Shown: one piece after another, positions 1-6,699 of the stretch
Numbering within the stretch: the stretch's first letter is position 1
How the letters are laid out: every line of letters starts with the position of its first letter
NCBI RefSeq assembly: GCF_014268805.2
Contig: NZ_JABWRF020000003.1
Location: 276,001 to 340,000 of the forward strand
Direction: 5' to 3'
Source: Pseudomonas farsensis
Lineage (GTDB): Bacteria; Pseudomonadota; Gammaproteobacteria; Pseudomonadales; Pseudomonadaceae
Length of the DNA stretch: 64,000 nt
The notes under the pieces: generated by a model
Databases searched by the model: none
Seen by the model: the letters and a program-made list of their open reading frames with translations, nothing else
Told to the model about the DNA's origin: nothing
Position numbers and translations under genes: made by a program

Positions 1-212
1 ACGTCACTGGCGAAGACCTGATCCAGCGCGACGATGACAAGGAAGAGACCGTGCGTCATCGCCTGTCGGTCTACCACACCCAGACCAAGCCGCTGGTGGA
101 CTTCTACCAGAAGCTGTCCGCTGCCAATAACGGCAAACCGAAGTACAGCCACATCGAAGGTGTCGGCTCGGTGGACGCGATCACTGCCAAGGTGCTGGCA
201 GCCCTGAGCTGA
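1..212 (+). CDS. adk: Adenylate kinase, C-terminal part (5' end outside window)
   Basis: This is the last roughly 70 residues of adenylate kinase, the cytoplasmic enzyme that interconverts ATP plus AMP with two ADP. The reading frame enters at base 3 and ends with TGA at 210-212. The visible part carries the end of the LID region (RDDDKEETVRHRL) and the C-terminal helix, with the LVDFYQ and IEGVGSVDAI segments typical of gammaproteobacterial Adk. A strong hairpin follows about 20 bases after the stop. Only the C-terminus can be judged; what is visible is intact. Confidence 0.93.
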   Translation, partial: VTGEDLIQRDDDKEETVRHRLSVYHTQTKPLVDFYQKLSAANNGKPKYSHIEGVGSVDAITAKVLAALS

Positions 213-231
213 TCCACCACCACGCATAACC

Positions 232-258
232 ACGGCCCGCTTGCGGGCCGTTGTCGTT
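232..258 (+). terminator. Intrinsic terminator after adk
   Basis: A 9-bp GC-rich stem is formed by ACGGCCCGC (232-240) and GCGGGCCGT (243-251), followed by TGTCGTTT. It lies between the adk stop and the start of tsaB. Confidence 0.75.
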
Positions 259-302
259 TATACTGCCGCCCTTTCCCTCTTGATGCCTGGATACCCCGTT
301 CG

Positions 303-977
303 ATGACCACCTTGCTGGCCCTGGATACCGCCACCGAAGCCTGTTCCGTTGCCCTGTTGCATGACGGCAAGGTGACCAGCCATTACGAGGTGATCCCGCG
401 CATGCATGCGCAAAAGCTGCTGCCGATGATCAAGCAGTTGCTGGCCGATTCCGGGGTTGCGCTGGGCGCGCTGGACGCGATTGCCTTTGGCCGTGGGCCG
501 GGTGCGTTCACCGGTGTGCGCATTGCCATCGGTGTGGTCCAGGGGCTGGCCTTTGCCCTCGACCGCCCGGTGCTGCCTACCTCCAACCTTGCTGCCCTGG
601 CGCAGGGCGCGTTGCGCCGGCATGGCGTGCAGCAGGTGGCGGCCGCTATCGATGCGCGCATGGATGAAGTGTATTGGGGTTGCTATGCGGCAGAGCAGGG
701 CGAGATGCGCCTGCTCGGCCAGGAGCAGGTGATTGCACCCGAGCGGGTAGCGCTGCCGCCGGCCGTTTCTGGCGATTGGTACGGTGCTGGCACCGGCTGG
801 GGCCTGGCGGATCGCCTGGCCGTGCAGTTGGCCGCCAGCGACGCAGGTGCGCTGCCCGATGCCCAGGACATCCTCAGCCTGGCGCGCTTTGCCTGGGCGC
901 GCGGTGAGGCGGTGGCGGCTGACCAGGCGCAGCCGGTGTACCTGCGCGATAACGTGGCCACGCCCAAGGCGCGCTGA
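303..977 (+). CDS. tsaB: tRNA threonylcarbamoyladenosine biosynthesis protein TsaB
   Basis: TsaB is the non-catalytic partner of TsaD and TsaE in the complex that transfers the threonylcarbamoyl group to A37 of ANN-decoding tRNAs in the cytoplasm. The 224-residue product has the usual length for Pseudomonas. It starts with the ASKHA-fold strand LLALDTATEA, has the HAQKLLP segment near residue 35, and the GPGAFTGVRIAIG signature near residues 65-78. Of the other t6A genes none is in the window, but tcdA (20954-21763), which converts t6A to its cyclic form, is. The ATG at 303 directly precedes the conserved N-terminus. A repeat-rich spacer follows. Confidence 0.93.
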   Translation: MTTLLALDTATEACSVALLHDGKVTSHYEVIPRMHAQKLLPMIKQLLADSGVALGALDAIAFGRGPGAFTGVRIAIGVVQGLAFALDRPVLPTSNLAALAQGALRRHGVQQVAAAIDARMDEVYWGCYAAEQGEMRLLGQEQVIAPERVALPPAVSGDWYGAGTGWGLADRLAVQLAASDAGALPDAQDILSLARFAWARGEAVAADQAQPVYLRDNVATPKAR

Positions 978-1030
978 TGGCTTGCTCGTGAGGCAGCACG
1001 CTTGCTGTTTTGTGCAAGCATGTACTGGCC

Positions 1031-1058
1031 TCATCGCAGGCTGTCGCCAGCTCCCACA
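1031..1058 (+). repeat. REP-type element, TCATCGCAGGCTGTCGCC family
   Basis: The element reads TCATCGCAGGCTGTCG followed by CCAGCTCCCACA. The same sequence recurs at 1296-1330 (inverted), 17760-17786 and 48621-48648, always between genes. Confidence 0.75.
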
Positions 1059-1097
1059 TAGCCCGCCCATCCCATATCGATGCCGTCTACGCGGTCA

Positions 1098-1214
1098 GTG
1101 TAGGAGCGGCCTTGTGTCGCGAAAGGGCTGCGAAGCAGCTCCAGGATCTGAGCAACCACCAGAATCGCTGGGGCTGCTTCGCAGCCCTTTCGCGACACAA
1201 GGCCGCTCCTACAC
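1098..1214. repeat. REP inverted pair, GTAGGAGCGGCCTTGTG family
   Basis: Two near-identical arms of about 45 bp face each other: 1098-1142 (beginning GTGTAGGAGCGGCC) and 1170-1214 (ending GGCCGCTCCTACAC). The inner part of each arm is itself a palindrome around GGGCTGC-GAA-GCAGC. A close relative of this pair lies after the RND gene at 10886-11000. Such pairs are common in P. putida genomes and fold into long cruciform RNA or DNA. Confidence 0.85.
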
Positions 1215-1295
1215 GATCAAAAGCGACTTGCCCGAAACCATAGAATCTTCCACAGGATCTGGGGAAGGCCCCAATATTGCGACTGTACGCGGCCT

Positions 1296-1330
1296 CTGTG
1301 GGAGCTGGCGACAGCCTGCGATGAGGCCAG
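1296..1330 (-). repeat. REP-type element, inverted copy of the 1031 element
   Basis: CTGTGGGAGCTGGCGACAG followed by CCTGCGATGAGGCC is the reverse complement of the element at 1031-1058. The two copies bracket the inverted pair at 1098-1214. Confidence 0.7.
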
Positions 1331-1543
1331 CACAAGCCTGCACAGACCTGCGCCGCATGACTCGGTGTGAGAGCGGGCCCTAGGATTTTCGGCAAGAAGT
1401 TGCATCAAGATGCCCCGCATTTCGTCGGCTATCGCCGTTGGTGATAAACCTTTTGCTTGATCTGTGGTCCAGTTATCGTTCGGGCATTAGCGAGGGATCT
1501 CTGATGCTGCTAAATTGCCATCATTGATCCTGAGTGTAATGCC

Positions 1544-1831
1544 ATGCGCATCGACGGCTTCTCCTCACCCAGCTACCCCATCAAACGCACACCGCGCAAA
1601 GCGCCGGTGCGTGATGATGCGGTCGACGATGAAGCCGATATCACCGACGAGCCCGAGCCGCAGCAAACGCACAGCAACCGCCGCTCCAGCAACCTGCCGG
1701 CGCGCCAGCAAGACATGATCTTCCCCCGCGCGCGCGACCGCCGCACCGCGACCGCCCTGGCCAGCTACCTGGCTACCGCAGGCTTTACCGAATGGGACAT
1801 GGAAGTACTGGGGCTCGACCTGTACATTTGA
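1544..1831 (+). CDS. Small hypothetical protein, 95 residues
   Basis: I do not recognise a named domain. The N-terminal 60 residues are low-complexity, rich in Pro, Arg, Asp and Glu, and likely disordered. The last 30 residues (TATALASYLATAGFTEWDMEVLGLDLYI) look like a short folded helical tail. There is no signal peptide or membrane segment, so it is probably cytoplasmic. The DUF72 gene begins 3 bases after its stop, so the two are likely co-transcribed. Codon use matches the neighbours, which supports it being a real gene. It probably belongs to a Pseudomonas-restricted family. Confidence 0.7.
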   Translation: MRIDGFSSPSYPIKRTPRKAPVRDDAVDDEADITDEPEPQQTHSNRRSSNLPARQQDMIFPRARDRRTATALASYLATAGFTEWDMEVLGLDLYI

Positions 1832-1834
1832 CGG

Positions 1835-2704
1835 ATGACTCCGTCCCCATTGCCCTATTTCATCGGTTGCCCCTCCTGGAGCGAAAACGCCTGGCGTGAC
1901 TACCTCTACCCAGCCGACGCCCGCGCCACCGACTACCTCGGCCTGTACAGCCAAGTGTTCAACGCCGTTGAAGGCAACACCACCTTCTACGCCCGCCCAG
2001 CACCAGCAACCGTAGAACGTTGGGCCAGCACCATGCCGCTCGGCTTTCGCTTTACCGCCAAGTTCCCGCGTGACGTCAGCCATGTCGATGACCTGCGTGC
2101 ACAACTGGACGCCGCCCTGGATTTCACCCGCCTGATGGCCCCGCTCGGCGCCCGCGTGGCGCCTTACTGGTTGCAGCTGCCGGCGCAGTTCGGGCCGGCG
2201 CGGTTGGGCGAGCTTGCCTGGTTTCTGGATGAGCTGCAGGTGCCGGTCGCGGTCGAGGTGCGCAACCAGGCGTTCTTCGCCAAGGGTGAGCAAGAGCGCC
2301 TGCTCAATCGCCTGCTGTACGAGCGCGGCGTGGAGCGCATCTGCCTCGACCCGCGTGCACTGTTCAGTTGCACCTCGCGCGAGCCCGGCGTGCTGCACGC
2401 CCAAGCCAAGAAGCCCAAAGTGCCGCCGCGCCCCTGTGCGTTCAGCCAGCACCCGCAGGTCCGTTTCATCGGCCACCCAGAGCTGGCAGCCAACGAACCG
2501 TTTCTGGCCCCTTGGGTCGACAAGGTCGCCGGCTGGGTTGAAGAGGGCCGCAGCCCCTATGTGTTCCTGCACACCGCTGACAACTACCAGGCTGCCGCCC
2601 TGGCCAAGCGTTTTCACCAGTTGCTGATGGCGCGGCTGCCGGGCCTTGCTGCGCTGCCGGAATTGCCGCGTGCGCCCGAGGTCGAACAGCTGGGCTTACT
2701 TTGA
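1835..2704 (+). CDS. DUF72 domain-containing protein (YecE-like)
   Basis: This 289-residue protein matches the DUF72/YecE family, which has a TIM-barrel-like fold and no established reaction. The family pattern is visible: FIGCPSWSENAWRDYLYP at the N-terminus, then the FNAVEGNTTFYARP segment, FRFTAKFPRDVSH, the central VAVEVRNQAFF strand and the C-terminal VFLHTADNYQA. No signal peptide is seen. It follows the 95-residue hypothetical gene by 3 bases and precedes the isocitrate-lyase-like gene by 31 bases, so it probably lies mid-operon. The family assignment is confident; the function is unknown. Confidence 0.9.
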   Translation: MTPSPLPYFIGCPSWSENAWRDYLYPADARATDYLGLYSQVFNAVEGNTTFYARPAPATVERWASTMPLGFRFTAKFPRDVSHVDDLRAQLDAALDFTRLMAPLGARVAPYWLQLPAQFGPARLGELAWFLDELQVPVAVEVRNQAFFAKGEQERLLNRLLYERGVERICLDPRALFSCTSREPGVLHAQAKKPKVPPRPCAFSQHPQVRFIGHPELAANEPFLAPWVDKVAGWVEEGRSPYVFLHTADNYQAAALAKRFHQLLMARLPGLAALPELPRAPEVEQLGLL

Positions 2705-2735
2705 CGAATGACTGATGATTGCCGGAGGTTGAACC

Positions 2736-3566
2736 ATGGATGTGCAAACCCTGCGAGCCGAAGCCTTCAAGGCGCTGCATGAGCGTGATGGCGCGTTCGT
2801 GATGGCCAATCCTTGGGATGCAGGCTCTGCCAGGCTGCTGGCTAGCCTCGGTTTCGAAGCCCTGGCCACCACCAGTGCGGGGCTGGCGTTCAGCTTGGGG
2901 CGGCCTGATGCCGAAGGGGCATTGAACCTGGATGAAACCCTGCAAAACGCAGGCGTCATCGTCAATGCCACACCGCTGCCGGTGGCGGCGGACCTGGAGA
3001 ACGGCTTTGGCGACACGCCACAGCACTGCGCCGACGCGATTCTGCGTGCTGCCGAAATCGGCCTGGTGGGCGGCTCCATCGAGGACGCCAGTGGTATCGC
3101 CGAGGCGCCGATCTACGACTTTGAACTGTCGGTAGCTCGCGTACGAGAAGCGGTGCGCGCTGCACGCAGCTTGCCGTTCCCGTTCACCTTGTGCGCGCGC
3201 GCCGAGAACCTGCTGCATGGCCGTGTGGACCTGAACGATACCATCGCACGGCTGCAGGCCTATGCCGACGCAGGCGCCGATGTGCTGTACGCCCCGGGGC
3301 TGCGCACTGCCGAGCAAGTGCGCAAGGTGGTGGAGGCGGTCGCGCCGAAACCTTTGAATGTGCTGATGGGCATGGCCGGCGTGGCGCTTAGCGTGGCTGA
3401 GTTGGAGGAACTGGGGGTCAAGCGCATCAGCGTCGGCTCCTCGCTGGCCCGCGCTGCCTTGGGCGGCCTGCAGCGCGCAGCACTGGAAATCCGCGACCAG
3501 GGCACCTTCACCTACGGCGAACAGGCCTTGCCGTTCGACCAGCTCAACGACCTGTTCCGCCGCTGA
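2736..3566 (+). CDS. Isocitrate lyase/PEP mutase superfamily protein
   Basis: The 276-residue product has the superfamily's barrel motifs: FVMANPWDAGSARLLASLGF near residues 22-41, PVAADLENGFG (metal-binding Asp and Glu) near 85-95, and SVGSSLARAALG near the C-terminus. The KKCGH catalytic loop of true isocitrate and methylisocitrate lyases is absent; the equivalent stretch reads GGSIEDASG. This favours a carboxy-lyase, oxaloacetate decarboxylase or uncharacterised C-C bond enzyme over a glyoxylate-shunt lyase. The ribosome site GGAGG lies about 10 bases before ATG 2736. The extensin-like gene starts 6 bases after the stop. Confidence 0.85.
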   Translation: MDVQTLRAEAFKALHERDGAFVMANPWDAGSARLLASLGFEALATTSAGLAFSLGRPDAEGALNLDETLQNAGVIVNATPLPVAADLENGFGDTPQHCADAILRAAEIGLVGGSIEDASGIAEAPIYDFELSVARVREAVRAARSLPFPFTLCARAENLLHGRVDLNDTIARLQAYADAGADVLYAPGLRTAEQVRKVVEAVAPKPLNVLMGMAGVALSVAELEELGVKRISVGSSLARAALGGLQRAALEIRDQGTFTYGEQALPFDQLNDLFRR

Positions 3567-3572
3567 GGCCCT

Positions 3573-4262
3573 ATGCGTAAAGCGTTGTTACTGCTGTTGG
3601 GCCTGCTGCTGGTGGCAGGCCTTGCCTGGCAACTCGGGCTGCGCCCGGCGGATGCCTGGAACCCCTGGGCCGTGCTGGACGTGCGCCAGCCGCCGAACCT
3701 GCTGACGCCCTACAAGCTGTCGCGCCTGCGCAACGACCCCGAGCTCTGCCGCCAGGCGCTGCAAACCTCTGCGTTGCGTGTGCGCCAGCAGGCCGACAGC
3801 GCAGCGAATGCCAATTGCCCGCTGCAAAACGTATGGCGGGTCGAGGCCGGCCAAGCGCGGCTGAGCAGCAGTTTCCTCGCGACTTGCCCGCTGGCGGTGG
3901 CATATGCACTGTTCGAGGAGCATGGCCTGCAGCCGGCCGCGCAGCGCGTCTTTGGCCAGCCGGTGGTGCAGGTCGATCATCTGGGCAGTTTTGCCTGCCG
4001 CAACATGTACCACCGCAAGCAAGGCCGGTTGAGCCAGCACGCAACCGCCAACGCGCTGGATATCAGCGGTTTTCGCCTGAAGGACGGCCAGCGCATTGTG
4101 CTGGCCAAGGACTGGAAAGGCGACGGGCCCAAGGCGCAGTTTCTAAGGCAGGTGCAGGAAGGGGCCTGTGACAGTTTCGATACGGTGCTGGGGCCGGCCT
4201 ATAACGCGGCGCATCACAACCATTTTCATCTGGACATGGGGCTGTGGCAGATCTGCCGCTGA
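3573..4262 (+). CDS. Extensin-like family protein, M15-peptidase-like zinc fold
   Basis: The 229-residue product begins with a hydrophobic signal or anchor segment (residues 3-20) and is probably periplasmic. It belongs to the extensin-like C-terminal family, a name inherited from plant proteins. What is visible is a likely zinc site of the type seen in LAS/M15 peptidoglycan peptidases: SQHATANALDI (His156, Asp163) and HHNHFHLDMG (His217/His219). Six cysteines (59, 82, 105, 142, 199, 228) suggest disulfides, consistent with export. A role in cell-wall cleavage is inference. It is the last plus-strand gene before a convergent minus-strand gene that ends 2 bases away. Confidence 0.8.
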   Translation: MRKALLLLLGLLLVAGLAWQLGLRPADAWNPWAVLDVRQPPNLLTPYKLSRLRNDPELCRQALQTSALRVRQQADSAANANCPLQNVWRVEAGQARLSSSFLATCPLAVAYALFEEHGLQPAAQRVFGQPVVQVDHLGSFACRNMYHRKQGRLSQHATANALDISGFRLKDGQRIVLAKDWKGDGPKAQFLRQVQEGACDSFDTVLGPAYNAAHHNHFHLDMGLWQICR

Positions 4263-4264
4263 AC

Positions 4265-4885
4265 TCAGGCGTAGACGCGCACGTTGTTCAGCACCACCGG
4301 GCGCGCCCAATGGGTGTCGAACTCAAGGTCGTTCTGCTGCTTGGCCAGGGTCGTGTCATCGAACGGCTCAGGCGCTGGGTCGAGCAGGTTGCGCTCAAGT
4401 TCAGCGATAGGCAGGTGTAGCGGGCGCGGCGAGCCGGCAGGGCCTGGCTCATCCAGCGGATGGCCCTGGCTCATGACCACCGGGCGCAGCCAGCTGGTGT
4501 TGAGGTCGAGCTGGCGCTGTTGCTCGATCAGTTCGGCGGCGCCAAATGGCTCCGGTGCAGGCGGCAGGAATTTCGCTTCAAGCTCGGCCTTGGGCAGGAA
4601 CAGGGGTTCAGGCGGGGCGACTTCGGTGTCTTGCACCGGCAGTGCGCGCTGGGTTTCGATCAGTGCCAGTGCCTTGGCACCACCGACAGGTTCGCCGCTT
4701 TCCTGGTCGTACTGCACCAGCGCCTGGCTGAAGCTGTCGACCTCGACTTCCTGCTGCTCGGCCATCGCGCTGGCGAAGAAATCCTGCCACAGGTGGCTGA
4801 CGCCACCCAATGCCTGGGTATTCTGTCGACCGTAGTTGCCGACAGGCGACAAGTAGGTCAAACCGATGGGAAGAGTATCTGTCAT
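4265..4885 (-). CDS. Hypothetical protein with two 61-residue tandem repeats
   Basis: I do not recognise this 206-residue protein. The start chosen is ATG at 4885-4883, which gives MTDTLPIGLTYLSPVG; a longer upstream frame is low-complexity and unlikely. The C-terminal half holds two copies of a module in exact register 61 residues apart: LPxAELE (97-103 and 158-164), PAPEPF (109-114 and 170-175), LxxQQxxL (119-126 and 180-187) and WxRPVV (132-137 and 193-198). A decayed half copy (LIETQRAL, 75-82) precedes them. No signal peptide or membrane segment is present. The gene is divergent from rsmJ and convergent with the extensin-like gene. Confidence 0.75.
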   Translation of the reverse strand: MTDTLPIGLTYLSPVGNYGRQNTQALGGVSHLWQDFFASAMAEQQEVEVDSFSQALVQYDQESGEPVGGAKALALIETQRALPVQDTEVAPPEPLFLPKAELEAKFLPPAPEPFGAAELIEQQRQLDLNTSWLRPVVMSQGHPLDEPGPAGSPRPLHLPIAELERNLLDPAPEPFDDTTLAKQQNDLEFDTHWARPVVLNNVRVYA

Positions 4886-4980
4886 GGCAGTCGCGCGCGT
4901 TGTGCTCTGGCAGAATAGCGGGATATTCGCTTTATCGGCCTTGGCCGGGCTTTCATTAATTTTTTCGAGTGCGTGAACCG

Positions 4981-5763
4981 ATGGTTGAGCAAGTGCAGGG
5001 CGCAGGTATCCGGGTCGAGGCGTTGGCGCCGCAATTTCAGGCCCAGGCGCAGCAATGGGCCGCACGCCTGGGTTTGCCGTTGGTTGCCGAGAACGCCGAA
5101 TTTGCCGTGCAGTTTGGTGAAGATGGCCTGCAGATCCAACAACTTGGCCCGCAGGCACCGGGCCCTGTTCGGGTCGATTTCGTCGAAGGCCAGGCGGCGC
5201 ACCGGCGCTTGTTCGGTGGCGGCAGCGGGCAGATGATCGCCAAGGCCGTGGGCATCGCCCAGGGCGTGCGCCCGCAGGTGCTCGACGCCACCGCAGGGCT
5301 TGGCAAGGATGCCTTCGTGCTTGCAAGCCTGGGCTGCCAGATGACCCTGATCGAGCGCCAGCCGTTGGTTGCTGCCTTGCTCGAAGATGGCCTGGCTCGC
5401 GCCCGGGGTGATGGCGAGGTGGGTGCAATCGTCGAGCGCATGCGCCTGCTCGGCGGCAATTCGATCGAGCGCATGCGCAACTGGGAAGGGGAGCCGCCGC
5501 AGGTGATCTACCTGGACCCAATGTTCCCGCACCGCGACAAGAGCGCGCTGGTGAAAAAAGAGATGCGCGTGTTCCGCCCGCTGGTTGGCGATGACCTGGA
5601 TGCGCCGGCCCTGCTTGAGGCCGCTTTGGCGCTGGCCACCCATCGGGTGGTGGTCAAACGGCCGCGCAAGGCGCCGATCATTGATGGGCCCAAACCGAGC
5701 CATAGCCTTGAGGGCAAGTCGAGCCGGTATGACATCTACCCGAAGAAGGCTTTGAAGGCCTGA
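4981..5763 (+). CDS. rsmJ: 16S rRNA (guanine-1516-N2)-methyltransferase RsmJ
   Basis: RsmJ methylates G1516 of 16S rRNA using S-adenosylmethionine. The 260-residue product shows the SAM-binding motif LDATAGLGKDAFVLASLG and the family-specific YLDPMFPHRDKSALVKKEMR, where DPMFP replaces the usual (D/N)PP(Y/F) catalytic motif. Just C-terminal is the VVKRPRKAP segment also typical of RsmJ. Two starts are possible: ATG 4981, used here, and GTG 4969, four codons upstream; neither has a strong ribosome site. It stands alone, and the degenerate repeat remnants behind it carry no gene. Confidence 0.92.
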   Translation: MVEQVQGAGIRVEALAPQFQAQAQQWAARLGLPLVAENAEFAVQFGEDGLQIQQLGPQAPGPVRVDFVEGQAAHRRLFGGGSGQMIAKAVGIAQGVRPQVLDATAGLGKDAFVLASLGCQMTLIERQPLVAALLEDGLARARGDGEVGAIVERMRLLGGNSIERMRNWEGEPPQVIYLDPMFPHRDKSALVKKEMRVFRPLVGDDLDAPALLEAALALATHRVVVKRPRKAPIIDGPKPSHSLEGKSSRYDIYPKKALKA

Positions 5764-5798
5764 TCGAGCCCAGGCAGGAGATCACCCAGCCCTTCCGA

Positions 5799-5879
5799 GC
5801 AAGCCCGCTCCCACGTTTCTATGAAAATCAGTTAGTTGGCGTTTGTTTTATGAGGGCTGGCACCAGCCTGCGATGAGGC
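5799..5879. repeat. Degenerate REP remnants
   Basis: GCAAGCCCGCTCCCAC (5799-5814) and AGCCTGCGATGAGGC (5865-5879) are pieces of the same repeat families found intact at 60176-60256 and 1031-1058, separated by AT-richer sequence. They sit between rsmJ and the convergent TetR gene. Confidence 0.5.
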
Positions 5880-5898
5880 GGGCCTGTCAATCGAAGGG

Positions 5899-6528
5899 CT
5901 AAAGTCGGTAGGCCCGCACAAAGACCCCCACCACCTCCCGCACATGCGCCTCGGCTGCCTCCCCCTCCAGCGGCCCGGCACACCCCAGCAACAACCGGTA
6001 ATCCGGCGCACCTTTGACCAAGCAGAAAAAATGCTCCGCGGCATGCAGCGGATTCTCGATGCGCAGCAACCCGCGCTCGTCGGCCTGGCGCAACAGCGCT
6101 TCCATGCCTGCCAGCACCTGCTTGGGCCCGGCTTCATAGAAGTACTGCCCGAACCCCGGGTCATGGCTGCCTTGCGCCATGATCAAGCGGCTGAGCTTGA
6201 CGGCCTCGTCGCTGCTGATCAATGCCTGGAAGCCGCGGGCGATTTTCAGCAGTACCTCTTCCACCGGCACCCCGTCGGGGTAGGCAAAGATCAGGTCCGG
6301 CAGTTGAATCTGGCAGGTAGCCATGACCGCCGCTGCAAACAGCGTCTGTTTGTCGGTGAAATGGCTGTACACGGTGAGTTTTGAAACACCTGCCGCCGAA
6401 GCGACTGCATCCATGCTGGTGTTGGCGTAGCCAAGGCTGAGAAACAGCGACTTGGCGGCTTCAAGGATGGCCTCGCGCTTGGCCAGGTCCTTTGGCCGGC
6501 CTGGGCCGATGGGTGCGTCGTTGGGCAT
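5899..6528 (-). CDS. TetR/AcrR-family transcriptional regulator
   Basis: The 209-residue protein has the TetR N-terminal helix-turn-helix (TSMDAVASAAGVSKLTVYSHF, near residues 38-58) and a helical C-terminal ligand-binding region. It is transcribed divergently from the RND efflux operon that starts at 6700, the usual arrangement for a local repressor of a pump. A 16-bp palindrome in the shared region (6649-6664) is a good candidate operator. The inducing ligand cannot be told from the sequence. The start ATG gives MPNDAPIGPGRPKDLAKRE, a normal TetR N-terminus. Confidence 0.9.
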   Translation of the reverse strand: MPNDAPIGPGRPKDLAKREAILEAAKSLFLSLGYANTSMDAVASAAGVSKLTVYSHFTDKQTLFAAAVMATCQIQLPDLIFAYPDGVPVEEVLLKIARGFQALISSDEAVKLSRLIMAQGSHDPGFGQYFYEAGPKQVLAGMEALLRQADERGLLRIENPLHAAEHFFCLVKGAPDYRLLLGCAGPLEGEAAEAHVREVVGVFVRAYRL

Positions 6529-6648
6529 GGGGAACCGTATGGGCTGTAAAAGGTGGCCATATTACCGGGTCACGGGCAATTCGGGGGCTGCCCGCTAATC
6601 TGGTTTTTATCTCGGGCAGTGCTTCCCGGAGGCGTTTGGCTGATTTAG

Positions 6649-6664
6649 TATACTCGCCAGTATA
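6649..6664. promoter_or_regulatory. Candidate TetR operator overlapping the RND promoter
   Basis: TATACTCGCCAGTATA is a perfect palindrome with 6-bp arms and a 4-base centre, 36 bases before the ATG of the membrane fusion protein. Its arms resemble -10 hexamers (TATACT, TATAAA at 6661-6666), so a bound repressor would block polymerase. No clear -35 hexamer was found. Confidence 0.6.
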
Positions 6665-6699
6665 AATATTGCTGCGCCCACTGCCCAAGGTCTTCCATC

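Larger units (their letters stand above)
978..1543. other. 566-bp gene-free spacer made largely of palindromic repeats
   Basis: No convincing gene is seen here. The spacer holds one copy of the TCATCGCAGGCTGTCGCC repeat (from 1031), a large inverted pair (1098-1214), and a second copy of the first repeat in the opposite orientation (1296-1330). The last 200 bases before the next gene are less GC-rich and may hold its promoter, but no confident -35/-10 pair was found. Confidence 0.6.

Noticed and set aside
4969..4981. GTG 4969 as the rsmJ start
   Set aside because: It adds only four residues with no ribosome site. ATG 4981 is equally supported and preferred, but the choice stays uncertain.
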